A DNA stretch of 64,000 bases from Hymenobacter volaticus. Its GTDB lineage: Bacteria > Bacteroidota > Bacteroidia > Cytophagales > Hymenobacteraceae. The stretch is from contig NZ_CP095061.1 of NCBI RefSeq assembly GCF_022921055.1, forward strand, positions 2,085,501 to 2,149,500, given 5' to 3'. Every line of letters starts with the position of its first letter. Positions within the stretch are counted from its first letter, which is position 1. Under the pieces are notes generated by a model. That model worked only from the letters and a program-made list of their open reading frames with translations, ran no database searches and was not told the DNA's origin. The position numbers and the translations under genes were made by a program. This document shows positions 28,830 to 39,147 of the stretch, piece by piece.

Positions 28830-29567
28830 ATGGACATTTCAAATAAAACAGTGCTTGTTACAGGCGGTGGCTCCGGTATTGGCTTGGCCATTGCCAAGCT
28901 GCTAATTGAGAAAGGCAACCGGGTCATCATCACGGGCCGCAGCGAAGCCCGGCTACAGCAAGCCGCCGCACAACTGCCGGGCGCCGCGGCCATCGCGTGC
29001 GACGTAACCGACGAGGCAGCCGTAACAAAACTGGTGCAGCAGGTGCAAGCAGCGTTTGGCGAGCTAAGTGTGCTGATTAACAATGCGGGGCAGGCATCAG
29101 CGTACCAGTTGGCGGCTGGGGCAGATGCCTTCGCGAAAGCCGAAACCGAAATTTCAACCAACTACTTGGCCGTCGTGCGACTGACCGAGCAGTTGCTGCC
29201 CGTGCTCAGCCAGCAGCCGGAAGCGGCCATCGTGAACGTTTCCTCCATTGTAGCCTTCGCCCCGAGCGTGGCCGTCCCGACTTATTCGGCCAGCAAAGCG
29301 GCGCTGCATTCCTACACCCAGGCCTTGCGGCATACGCTTGCCAAAACCACCGACATTCGGGTGTTTGAGTTGATGCCACCCCTCGTCAACACGGATTTTT
29401 CGCAGGATATCGGGGGTGAAAACGGCATTCCGCCGCTGGAAGTGGCCGAAGCGCTGATAGCAGGATTAGCGGAAGAGGAATATGAAATCCATGTTGGGCA
29501 GACAGCGCAGTTCTACCAATTCCACCATTCGTCGCCTGCCGAGGCCTTTGCCATGATGAACGCGTAG
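28830..29567 (+). CDS. Short-chain dehydrogenase/reductase (SDR), DltE-like
   Basis: 245 residues from ATG 28830; an open frame upstream overlaps the FabF end and is not protein-like. Classical SDR features: cofactor motif TGGGSGIG at residues 12-19, NNAG near 90, Ser in NVSSIVAF and the YSASK catalytic Tyr/Lys near residue 155. It is cytoplasmic, using NAD(P)H to reduce or oxidise an unknown carbonyl or alcohol. Its C-terminus (PPLEVAEALIAGLAEEEYEI) resembles the DltE-like group often next to TetR genes. Converges on the minus-strand DUF5703 gene, only 16 bases apart. Confidence 0.85.
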   Translation: MDISNKTVLVTGGGSGIGLAIAKLLIEKGNRVIITGRSEARLQQAAAQLPGAAAIACDVTDEAAVTKLVQQVQAAFGELSVLINNAGQASAYQLAAGADAFAKAETEISTNYLAVVRLTEQLLPVLSQQPEAAIVNVSSIVAFAPSVAVPTYSASKAALHSYTQALRHTLAKTTDIRVFELMPPLVNTDFSQDIGGENGIPPLEVAEALIAGLAEEEYEIHVGQTAQFYQFHHSSPAEAFAMMNA

Positions 29568-29583
29568 CAGGCGCCTTCCCCTG

Positions 29584-31917
29584 CTAGTCCACCACAATAT
29601 CCTGGCGGCGCGACTCCGGTGTCACCTTTACTATCTGAACTTGGCCATCTTTCACTACGGCTTCCACGGTGGTTTGGTAGGGGGCGTGCAGCTTGAAATG
29701 CACATCCCAGGTTCGGGGCCAGGCGGGGAGTAGGAAGATTTTGCGGCCGTCGGTTTGCAAGAGCATTTCCTGGAGGCCAAGCATACCAGCGCCGCCCCAG
29801 TTGTGGTCGGGTGCCCAGTCGTAGCCGGGGCCCCAGAAGGCGGGGAAGCGGCGGCCGGAATCTTGTAGCTTCTTCACGGTTAGCTCGGCGGCTTCGTCGG
29901 TCAGGCCGAGGCGGGCGGCGAAAATGTTATGCTGCTTCCACCCGATGTGGCTGCGAAATTTCTGCACATCCGGGTCGTAGCGGTAGGTATTGACGGCCAC
30001 CGCCAGGTCGGCCTTGCCGATGCCGTACAAGCCCCACGGAAACACGGGGTAGAGCTGCGGACTTTCCACGTTGTTGATTCGCTCCCAAGATTTGGCCGGG
30101 GCGAGCAGCTTGTGGCCTTCCACCTCTCGCAAGCTGATGTCGGGGACCCGGCCGAGCATGGCCGTCCACGTTTTGCGCTGTTCGGCGGTGCCATAGGTAG
30201 GCGGCAGTTCCAGCAGGCGCGTCAGTACGGTGCGCAAAGCGGCAATGGTGGCAGTGGAATTGTAGGCCATCTTGTAGGTTTCGGCACCGGAGCCAGGATA
30301 AAGCACCAAGTGGCCTTCTCCGTCGAGGGCTTTGGCGCCGCGCTGGCGCGCCAGGTATTGGTAATGCTCGTCGAAAAAAGTCAGGCAGCTTTCCACGAAG
30401 GGCAGGTAAGCGGCTACGTCGTGGCCGGCGTAGCGCTCGGTTTCCAACATCATCAAGCAGAATTCCAGCACCGTGTCCCACTCGTATTCCAGCCAGGCGT
30501 TGTACTCTAGGCCGGGGTCGAAGCCGGGAGGGCGTTTCCAGTTGTATTCGGCCGGGTTGGGCAAGCCGAAGTTTTCGAGTTGCTCGGTGAAGCAGGCGCC
30601 TTGGTGGTGCCAGTACGTTTCACTGCGCAGCTCGGCATTGCGCAGGATGCGCAGGTAGAAATCGAACTGCGGCTTCATTAGGGTGGCGTCGCCGCTTTTC
30701 AGCATCGGCCAATACACCAACCGCTGGTTTTGGGCGGTGTGGGTGCCGCCGCCCCAGTTGCGAAAATCCGGGGTGAACTTCAACGTGGAATCCGTTAGCG
30801 AAGGGTCGTAGGTGAACAAACCCCCGTTGAACTTGGTGGGGTAAGCACCGAACGCATTGCACCCCAACATATAGCGCATTAGCTGGTAGTTGCGCCCCGC
30901 CTGCCACTCGGGCGCGTTGGCGGCCTGCTGCCCCGGTTGCACGTACACAAAGCTGCGGTTCCAGTAGTCGCGCCACCAGGCCAGCGTGCGTTGCCGGCTT
31001 TCTTTCAGGTTTTGTTGCGCAGCCGCTAACGTCTGTTGCAAGCTCTGCCGCCACTGCGCCGCCCTCGGCGAGTAGGCGGTGTGCATAGCCACTACCATGG
31101 AGTGGGCGCGGGCCGCCCGACTTTTCAGCTTCCAGCCCTGATAAGGCGTATCGAGGTACTTGCCGGAATAAGTGCCGGCCGGAGCGAAGCCGCGCCCTTG
31201 CAGCACACCGCCGAAAATCAAGTTTTGCAGCGGATTGGTTAATTGCGGCTTTATAGCTACCAACCCTTGCTGCTGCACTGTCACGTCGAATACCGTTTGG
31301 GCGCGATTTTGGTGGAAGAACTCCACGCCCTGGCGGCGGAAGCGGATGCTGTCTTGCAGGGTTTTTACCTCGCCCTGCGGCGCCCACTTATAGGAATTCT
31401 GGTTGTTTTCCTTGCCTTTGGTGGGGTGGTCTTGGTAGCGCCAGCTTTCGTAGCTGGCCTCCGCCACCACTTTCTCGGAGCTGCTGACCTCAACGTGTAC
31501 GACCGGCTTGAACACGTCCACCCAAATGTGCACCTGCGCCGAGTTGTTGCCGACGGTACCGCTCAGCGTTACGTCGCCGGCTTCAAGGTTAAGGTGCTGC
31601 TTGAAGGTGCCGCCTGCGAAGGGGTTCGGGGAAAGCCGCAGCCGTACGCGGCCGAGCTTGAGTAGCGTATTGTTTTCGTCGAAGGTGCCGCTGCGGGCCA
31701 CGTAGAACAGCACGTCGCCTTGCTCCACCCACGCGTTCAGGCCCACGTCGCCGCCACCGCAGGGCATGGATTCGCGGGCGTTGCAACTCGGGCTGGTCCA
31801 GGTGATGTTGCAGGCCGCTAGCTCGGGGTCGGCTGCCGCGGTTTTTTGAGCACGAATGGTAAGGGGGAGCAGGCACAGCAACAGCGCGCCCAAGCGCCCA
31901 AGAAGAAACTTACTCAT
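29584..31917 (-). CDS. DUF5703-domain putative glycoside hydrolase
   Basis: 777 residues from ATG 31917 (MSKFLLGRLGALLLCLLPLT, signal peptide). The N-terminal 230 residues (ITWTSPSCNARESMPCGGGD, VGLNAWVEQGDVLFYVARSG) match the DUF5703 beta-sandwich. The central part is a helical barrel like those of GH95 and related enzymes (YMLGCNAFGAYPTKFNGGLF, GGTHTAQNQRLVYWPMLKSG, ECxxFDEHYQYLARQRG), with a C-terminal sandwich (LQEMLLQTDGRKIFLLPAWP). Its ATG overlaps the stop of the SGNH esterase gene (ATGA), so the two are translationally coupled. No activity is established for the family as far as I can say; deacetylation-dependent hydrolysis of a pectic side chain is a guess from the coupling. Confidence 0.75.
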   Translation of the reverse strand: MSKFLLGRLGALLLCLLPLTIRAQKTAAADPELAACNITWTSPSCNARESMPCGGGDVGLNAWVEQGDVLFYVARSGTFDENNTLLKLGRVRLRLSPNPFAGGTFKQHLNLEAGDVTLSGTVGNNSAQVHIWVDVFKPVVHVEVSSSEKVVAEASYESWRYQDHPTKGKENNQNSYKWAPQGEVKTLQDSIRFRRQGVEFFHQNRAQTVFDVTVQQQGLVAIKPQLTNPLQNLIFGGVLQGRGFAPAGTYSGKYLDTPYQGWKLKSRAARAHSMVVAMHTAYSPRAAQWRQSLQQTLAAAQQNLKESRQRTLAWWRDYWNRSFVYVQPGQQAANAPEWQAGRNYQLMRYMLGCNAFGAYPTKFNGGLFTYDPSLTDSTLKFTPDFRNWGGGTHTAQNQRLVYWPMLKSGDATLMKPQFDFYLRILRNAELRSETYWHHQGACFTEQLENFGLPNPAEYNWKRPPGFDPGLEYNAWLEYEWDTVLEFCLMMLETERYAGHDVAAYLPFVESCLTFFDEHYQYLARQRGAKALDGEGHLVLYPGSGAETYKMAYNSTATIAALRTVLTRLLELPPTYGTAEQRKTWTAMLGRVPDISLREVEGHKLLAPAKSWERINNVESPQLYPVFPWGLYGIGKADLAVAVNTYRYDPDVQKFRSHIGWKQHNIFAARLGLTDEAAELTVKKLQDSGRRFPAFWGPGYDWAPDHNWGGAGMLGLQEMLLQTDGRKIFLLPAWPRTWDVHFKLHAPYQTTVEAVVKDGQVQIVKVTPESRRQDIVVD

Positions 31918-33347
31918 TGCGCCCAATCATCAGTCCGAAACGATGATACGGGCAAGTCTTCGTTGCTGAACAACGTGGCGCGGGTGAAGTCCTGGAAGGC
32001 GTAGCGCACGGCCACCGGCGCCTTCACCGCCTCGCTCGACACCGTGATGACGCTGCCGTTGATGGCGGCTTTGGCGGGGTAAAACTTCTGGTCGGTGCCG
32101 GCCACTTCAAAGCCCGTTAGCTCCAACCCGAAGCTGCTCAGGCCGTTCGGTGCGTCCTTGAATTTCACTGCTACGGCCCCGTCTTTCACCTCCAGCGACT
32201 CGTAGGCCGGGCTAGTAGCGCCGAAGCCTTTCAGCCCATACGTTTTGGCTAAAGCCAGCAGCGCTAAGCGGGTACCGCCAAGTTCTTTGCGCATGGGGTG
32301 AATGGAATTTTCTTCGCCCACATCAAGCAGGACGGCCATGGCGGCATTTGGCATTTGGGATTCGGCCTTGCGCTGGGCGTCGCGCAGGAAGGCCGAGTTG
32401 AACTTGCCGCCTTTGTTGTAGGGCGGGAGCTGGGCGTAGTTGTACGGGGCAATTTGGGCGTAGTAGAACGGAAAATCGCCCATGCTCCACTCCGTGCGCC
32501 ACTCTTTCACCAACGCTGCCAGCCGGGCCGGGTACTCGTCGGGGTGCTCGTAGTTGGATTCGCCCTGGTACCAGATAACACCCCGAATACCGTAGCCGAC
32601 CACCGGGTGCAGCATGCCATTGTAGAGCGTGGTGGGCGTGCGGTTCACCTCTTTGATGGAGTCGGTTTTAAGTGGAATTGTCACGCCCGCGAATTGGCGG
32701 AGCGTTTCGGCGTTCATCCAGGCCTCAATGGTAGAGCCGCCGTAGCTGCAATTGATCAGGCCCACCGGCACGTGCAACAGCTCGTTGAGCAGCCGGCCAA
32801 AGTAATAGCCGGTGGCGCTGAAGTTCGATACGGCTTCGGGCTCGGCCACTTTCCAAACGAAGGGCTTGCTGTTGTCTTTGGGTTCGGTGCGGGAGTTGCG
32901 CGGCACGTTGTAGAGCCGAATATTGGGGTTGCTCGACTTCAAAATAGCCTCGTTGGCGTTTAGAATCGGTTGGCCCTTGAAGCCCTTCATCGGCATCTCC
33001 ATGTTCGACTGTCCCGTGCAGAGCCACACCTCGCCCACCAACACGTTCTTCAATGTCACGGGCTTTCCGTCGCTGATGGTTAGTTGGTACGGCCCACCCG
33101 CTTGTGGCGTCGTTACTTTTAGTTTCCACTTACCCGCCGCGTCGGCTTTGGTGGTGTACTTCTGCTTGCCCCACGAAGGCGCTACGGTGATGGTGCTGCC
33201 CGCCTTTGCCCATCCCCACACCGCACACGCCGCTTGCTGCTGAAACACCATGTTGTCGGTGAAAAGGGCAGGCAACTTAACTTCCGCCCAAAGCAGGCGA
33301 GGAATAAGCAGTGCGGCGAGGCAGAAGAGAAATGACTTGGTGTTCAT
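31914..33347 (-). CDS. Sialate O-acetylesterase-like SGNH esterase
   Basis: 477 residues from ATG 33347 (MNTKSFLFCLAALLIPRLLW, signal peptide). An N-terminal Ig-like domain (LFTDNMVFQQQAACAVWGWA) is followed by the SGNH hydrolase: block I GEVWLCTGQSNMEMPMKG with the nucleophile Ser, FSATGYYFGRLL, GLINCSYGGSTIEAWM, and GVIWYQGESNYEHPDEYPAR; the catalytic His is probably in IHPMRKELGG. In plant-polysaccharide loci this family removes acetyl groups from pectin or hemicellulose rather than from sialic acid. It lies directly upstream of and overlaps the DUF5703 gene. Confidence 0.88.
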   Translation of the reverse strand: MNTKSFLFCLAALLIPRLLWAEVKLPALFTDNMVFQQQAACAVWGWAKAGSTITVAPSWGKQKYTTKADAAGKWKLKVTTPQAGGPYQLTISDGKPVTLKNVLVGEVWLCTGQSNMEMPMKGFKGQPILNANEAILKSSNPNIRLYNVPRNSRTEPKDNSKPFVWKVAEPEAVSNFSATGYYFGRLLNELLHVPVGLINCSYGGSTIEAWMNAETLRQFAGVTIPLKTDSIKEVNRTPTTLYNGMLHPVVGYGIRGVIWYQGESNYEHPDEYPARLAALVKEWRTEWSMGDFPFYYAQIAPYNYAQLPPYNKGGKFNSAFLRDAQRKAESQMPNAAMAVLLDVGEENSIHPMRKELGGTRLALLALAKTYGLKGFGATSPAYESLEVKDGAVAVKFKDAPNGLSSFGLELTGFEVAGTDQKFYPAKAAINGSVITVSSEAVKAPVAVRYAFQDFTRATLFSNEDLPVSSFRTDDWAQ

Positions 33348-33471
33348 GTAAGAAAGCAGCAAGCTCAGTTGGACGTTCGGGTGGTGTTAGCAATGGCAGC
33401 ACGCATTTCTGTTTTGCTGAGCAAAGCTGAAGGTTGATGGCTTTTGGTGTTGGGGAATGCATGGCAAACCA

Positions 33472-35516
33472 CTACCGGCTCACTGGAATCCAGACTTGCA
33501 TATCGGTGTGGCCGCGGTTGCCCCAGGCGTAGTAGGGAATGAGGGTGAGCGGTACCGTGGTGGGTTTGCGGTTGGAAAGCGGGCGGTAGAGCTGGCTGCT
33601 CCATTGTTGGTCGGGTGTCAGCTCCCCTTTGCCGGTAAGGGTCATTACGCTGCTGCCCTCGATGCGTAGCTGCTTCGGCGAAAAGCGAGTGCCAGCCGAA
33701 ATGGTAAGGGCCGAGAGCTTCTGGTTAACCGGGAAGTCTTTGGTTTCCGCGCAGTACACAATGGGGCCGCGTTTCACGGCTACCTGGTTGCGGGTTTCTT
33801 CCACTAGCGGGTTGGCTTCCACGAGTCGAGCGGGCATTGGCAATTGCAGTTCCACTTGGTCGCCGGCCTTCCAGGTGCGGTTCACTTCGGCGTAGGTGCC
33901 GGGCTTTAGCGCCACGTTTTGCGCTTTGCCATTGACGAGCAGCTTAACTTGCTCGCTCCAACCCGGAATCCGGAGAAACAGCGAAAACGGCTTAAGTGGC
34001 GCTTCGTTCAGCGTCAGCTTCACGGTGCCGTCCCACGGATAATCGGTTACTTGGCTCATGCGCACGGCGGAGCCATCCCGAAGCTTGGTGTTCAGCGTAT
34101 TGCCGCCGTACATATTCAGCCACAGACCTTTGTCTGATACGCTGTACAGGTAGTTGCTGACCTCAGCTACGGTGCGCACTACGTTGGGCGGGCAGCAGTT
34201 GGAAAGGCTGATGTAGTCGACCCGATCCTTGGACCACCGCTGGCTGAATGGCAGCTCGTCGGAATACGCCAGCGGATTGGTGTACAGAAACCGCTTGCCA
34301 TCTAGGCTGATACCTGAAAGCACGCTGTTGTAGAGTGCCGTTTCCAGCACGTCGGCGTACTTGGCGTCGGCGGTAACTTGCAGCATGCGCCAGTTCCAGA
34401 GCACGTTGCCGATGTTGGCGCAGGTCTCGCCGTGGGCCGTGTAGTTGGGGAGCTGGTAGTCGCGCCCATACGCCTGGTGAATTTTCTGCACCGTGTCGGG
34501 TTTGTAGGCGGTGCCGTCGGGCGAAACACCGTCGTAAAGCGCTCCGCAGGCTCCCGTGACGTACATTTTGTGGCTGGTCACGTCGTTCCACATCTTGTCC
34601 AGGGTGGTGAGCAACGCTTTGTCGCCGGTTTCGGCATACACGTCGGCCACGCCCGCAAACAGGTAATTGGCGCGCACGGCGTGGCCGCCGGCTTTCTGCA
34701 TCTGCCGGAACGGCAGGCGGTCCTGGTTGTCGTCGGTGCCGTTCTGCACCAGCCCCGGATATTGATCAGGTTTTTGGAGAGTTCCAAGTAGCGCGGGTCG
34801 CGGGTAGTGCGGTACATTTCCACCACGCCCATGTAGTGGGAAGGGCAGATGGCATTGCGGGCCAGCTCCGGCGAGGACCGCTGATAAAAGTTGTAGAGGT
34901 AATCGGTAGCCTTTTTCGCCAAATCCAGCATGGTCGTTTTGCCGGTGGCGCGGTAGTGCACGCAGGCGGCCGTCATCAGGTGGCCTAGGTTGTAGCTTTC
35001 AAAGTTGAGCCGGTCCTGAAACTCGGTGCCCTTGCCCGTGTTCAGCGCCGCAATGGTAGCCTGCGTATTGAGGTAGCCGTCGGGGCGCTGGCACTTGGCA
35101 ATAACGGTGATGGCCTCGTCCATCATGCGGTCCAGGGCCGGGTCTTTAGTGGTGGCGTAAGTGGCGGCCACGGCTTCAAACAGCTTGTAAAAGTCGCCGT
35201 CGTGAAAGGGCGGACCTTTGTGCTCGCCTTTTTCCAGCCCCGCCGCAATTTCAAAGTTGCGGAACGAGTGATTTTTCACCGGATCATGGTACAAGGCCCA
35301 CATGGTCGGAATCATGGATTCTCGGCACACTTTAAACCGGTCGGCCCAAAAGCCTTGCTGCCAACTCACGCTGCCTACGTCCACGCCGCTCAGCTTGGCA
35401 TAGGTACTGGCAGATGTGTTAACCAGTCCTTTGTCTTGGGCCGTCGCTGGTCGGGCAATTAGCGTTGCGAAGCTGAGGAGCGCAACAGGAAGGAAATTGC
35501 GGGTGGAACGATTCAT
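33472..35516 (-). CDS. GH127 beta-L-arabinofuranosidase, one frameshift
   Basis: A missing base in the run at 34753-34756 (C on the plus strand) breaks LINIRG; repaired it continues LVQNGTDDNQDRLPFRQMQ, giving about 681 residues. Signal peptide VALLSFATLIARPATAQ. The unusual zinc/thiolate centre of GH127 is intact: Glu and Cys in YTAHGETCANIGN and the Cys pair in LSNCCPPNVVRTVAEV, where the second Cys is the nucleophile in characterised members. C-terminal sandwich domains follow (LFLRIPGWSEQVKLLVNGKA). It should release beta-L-arabinofuranose, present in RG-II and arabinogalactan-type side chains. Same strand as the SGNH gene, 125 bases upstream of it. Confidence 0.9.
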
Positions 35517-35571
35517 GGCAATAAGCTCAGAGTCAAAAATTAAGAAAGGTCATTGTGCTGACCTGGCACCT

Positions 35572-35599
35572 GTCATGCTGAGCGCAGTCGAAGCATGAC
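35572..35599. repeat. Short form of the dispersed intergenic repeat
   Basis: GTCATGCT (35572-35579) and AGCATGAC (35592-35599) enclose gagcgcagtcga, i.e. only the core of the element, folding to an 8-bp hairpin. It is the only copy in the minus-strand enzyme arm, in the 154-bp gap between GH127 and GH106. Confidence 0.75.
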
Positions 35600-35670
35600 G
35601 TTCTGGTTGGCAATAGCAACACAATACAAGCCTCGCGGCACTCTGCACGATGGTTTTTGCGGTTCATATT

Positions 35671-38600
35671 TCATTTCGACGATTCCTTGGAAACGCTGAT
35701 GCCAACTGGCCCGAGCAAGCCAGCCGGTAGCAGTGGCTTGCCAGCGGCTGGCGCAGGCGCAGGCGTCCAGGTGTGGCGCTGGTCAGTGGGGAGGGCTTGG
35801 TCGCCGATGAGGCGGTTAGCCCAAGTGTTGGTCACGAGAATGCGAAGCTGGTTGTCGCCCTTGCGTAGGGCGTTGGTGATGTCGATGCGGTAGGGAGCAG
35901 TCCAGGAAATGCCACAAGTTGTGTCGTTCACCTGCACTTCGGCTAGGTTGGCGAGTTGGCCGAGCTCCAGCCACACCCGCTGCTGGCGGCGCTTACTTTG
36001 CTTCCAGCGGAAAGTCTTGGTGTACTCGGCGGTGCCGGAATAATGCCGGATGGCCGTGTCGGGGTGCTTGCTCCAGTCCGTGAGGTCATGGAAGACGACG
36101 GGTTGGGCAGGGCCACCGGCTTTGGCGTCAAAGGAAACCTGCCACGGCCCGCTCAGGGTTTGCTGCAACTCTAAGTCCGTCCAGTTTCGGCCGGTATGGG
36201 CGGCTTGCTGCGTGGTCGGCTCCCGAAACACCACGAACATGGACTCGTTGCGGTTTAGCCGCAACGGCAGCCGGGTGCGGCCATTTTCGAGTTGCCAGTC
36301 TTGCGCTAAGCGCGTTTCACCCGTTACCGGGTTCCATAGCTCCGGCTGTCGCCCCGCCACCCGCACCGACAGGTTGATGGTTTGGAGCGAGTCGAGCTGA
36401 TTGGAAATGAAGTAGATATCGAACTGCGCGTCGGTGCGGTGATTCCAGGCAATGCCGCGGGCGCGTTGGCCGCTGGCACTGGTTGCTACTACATCCCGCG
36501 TCAAGCCCAACGCCTCAAACGAATCAGCGGTGAAAGGTCCTTGCACTACTCGGCCTTGACCAAAGGAAAGCGGCGCCACAGAAGTTGAGGCAATTAAGTT
36601 GTTCGTGGAAGGTAGTTGCGCCGTGAGCTGCTGAATTTGTTTGTCGGCCGCCGGGAAGTCGCGCAATTCCGGCGAGTGAGTTGGCCGGCGGTTGAGGAGC
36701 ACGGTGGCCCCGGCTTGCACCAACTCCCGCAGCCGACCGGCCACGGTCGGCGACATAGCCGTGCTATCGGGTGACATGGGGTGGGCTCCGGGAATTATCA
36801 GCAAACTGTAGCTGGCCCCGCCCGGTAGCGTGATGCGGCCGTTCTGCACCGTGGCGCGGTTCAGCAGTACATCCTTGTTAAAGGAATCGTAGGCATAGCC
36901 GTGCAGCGGGTCCACCAGGGTTTCGGCCGTGGCCATGTTGGCGGAAGCCGATACTTTTTCGGGCAACTCGCGCATGGGCAAGCCAACGTTGGCGAGGCGC
37001 TGCTTTTCGCTGGCTACGGTAGCCGCCCCAAAAATGCCCGGCAGCGTCGAAACCAGCCGGTCGGGGAGGATGGCGCGGCGCGGGGTCTCCTCGCCCGTGA
37101 ATACCGCTACGTCCGTAACGGGGTGGCCAAGTTGGAGCAGGGCCTGGCAGCGGCGGGCGTAGTCCACCCAGGCGCGGCCGGGTTTCCACCAAGTTTGGTC
37201 GCGCTGGAAAAAAAGGCCGATGCCACTTAGCGTCATGCCGGGCTTTCGGTTCAGCCAGGGGTTGTGCACGAATACGTGGTACACCATCCGGTTGATGCCC
37301 AGTGCGTAGTTGCGGTCCTGCAAGGCCTTGAGCATGCCGGGATGCTCGTCCCAAGCTAGCCTGAGTTCGGTGAAAGCTTCGGCCTGCACGATGTTCTTGC
37401 CGTAGATATGCGCGCCCGAAATGGCGTCGAGCATGTCGTTGGGCTTGTCGTGGGTGGGGCTGCGCAGCCAGAACTCGCCCATCGGTACGTCGGCGTGCTG
37501 GTAGTGCAGCAGGCCGTCACTCACCATGGTAGGCGCAATGGCCTCGGCCGAAAACGTGCAGCCTTTGGCGTGGGCCTGCTCTTTCAGCGTCACGTAGAAC
37601 TTGTCGTTTACCAGTTCCGCAATGGTCTGGCGCACATCAAACAGCACCCTTTCCGATACGTCGGCGCTTTCCAGCGGCACCCCGGTCAGCACCGGCAGAT
37701 AGGGTAGCAATTCGTAGCCGCGGCGCTGCTTGAATTCAGTGGCAAAGTTAATTGACCAGTTCTGCGAGCCGCATTCCCAACTGTCTACGTGAAACATCTT
37801 CAGCACCCGACTAGCTAAATCTGGTCCGCCCTGGCGGATAGCTTCGCCAAACCAGCTGTCGAATTGCAGCTTCACGGCTTCGGGATTGAACTTGTCGCAC
37901 TCCAGCCCGCCGGCCCCGCCGCCCGTGGTATTGATTTGGCCCGTCGAGCCGTGCCCGACGCGCAGAATTGTCCAGTTGCCGGGCGGGACGTTCCAGATCA
38001 AGCGGCCGGTAGCGTCCAGCTTGCCGGTCAGGTTGACAACTTTGCTTAGCGGCACGCACAGCGAATCCGGGAGCTGTTGCGCAGTAGTTCGCTCACTTAC
38101 GCGCCACACCTCACCGTTTTTGCCTTCGTACTGATGAATGCGCGCCTCGCCCGACAGCCGGATTTCAGTCACTTTTAGCGACTGTTTCCACTTGGCCGCG
38201 TCCAAGTCCTCGGCACCCGGTTCCGAACCCGTCGGGTCGTAGCGGAAACGGAAGTAGCGGGCGGTGGTGGGGGCAGCGCGTGCGTTACGGCGCTGCTGTC
38301 CTGCCAGCCGCTGCGGGGCGGTTGCAGCCGCGTGACGGGCCGGAACTGCTGGCCGTCGTTGCTGACTTCCACTAATAAGCGGTTGGCCTGGTAGTTATAG
38401 CCGTTGGAACGAATGCGCAGGGAGCGGCAAGTAAAAGGCTGGTCGAAGGCGTACTGAATCCAGCCCGGTTCACTGGTTTTAAAGCCTTCTTTGTTGCCAG
38501 CCACGGCCAGCAGTTCTGGCTTGCCACCCGCTATGTTGCTCGTAACGCGGGGTTTGCTGGTGGCCGTGGAGCTGATGCCTTGGGGAGTAGGATAGGCGTA

Positions 38601-39146
38601 CACCGCAATGTCGCGGTAGTAGTTTTGCACGGTGGCGGCCTGCGGCAGCACTTGGTTTATGCGGCGGCCACCTTTCACCAGGCTCTGCGTGTACACCACC
38701 TTCTGCATCGACAGCTCCGGCGTAATCCAGGGGCCGCCGGCCAGGGCAAATCCGTCGCTCACGTGCATGGCCAGTTTCAGGCCGAGGCGGTCGGCTTCCC
38801 TCATGGCGTGCTTCACCATTTTCCACCATTGCGGCGAGAGTTGCACGGCTGGCGGCGTAATAGCCGGCGGATTTTCAACGCCCTTTATCGGCATGAGGTA
38901 GGCCCCGCCGATGCCCGCTTCGCGCATAGCTTCCAGGTCGGCCGTAATGCCCTCGGGCGTCACGGCGGCGTTCATCCAGTACCAGAACACCCACGGTTTG
39001 GCCGCCTCGGGCGGGTTCTGAAACGCCGCCTTCAAGTCGACAGGGGCCGCGCTGGACTGCGCCTGCGCCTCGGGGCTGACCACGCAGGTAATCAGCCCGA
39101 GAAGCAGGTTGCACGCGAAGAAAGAAGGAGTGAGCCTACGATTCAT
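35671..39146 (-). CDS. GH106 alpha-L-rhamnosidase, one frameshift
   Basis: Start ATG 39146 (MNRRLTPSFFACNLLLGLIT, signal peptide). A missing base in the run at 38269-38273 breaks the frame; repaired it runs ARYFRFRYDPTGSEPGAEDL into DAAKWKQSLKVTEIRLSG, about 1158 residues. GH106 signs: KPWVFWYWMNAAVTPEGITA, AGIGGAYLMP, GLKLAMHVSDGFALAGGPWI in the N-terminal barrel part, VDSWECGSQNWSINF and IVQAEAFTELRLAWDEHPGM deeper in, and a C-terminal jelly roll (WLELGQLANLAEVQVNDTTC). The Bacteroides reference enzyme is a Ca-dependent, inverting rhamnosidase acting on RG-II. It starts 2 bases downstream of the GH2 stop, so they form one operon. Confidence 0.88.
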
Positions 39147-39147
39147 G

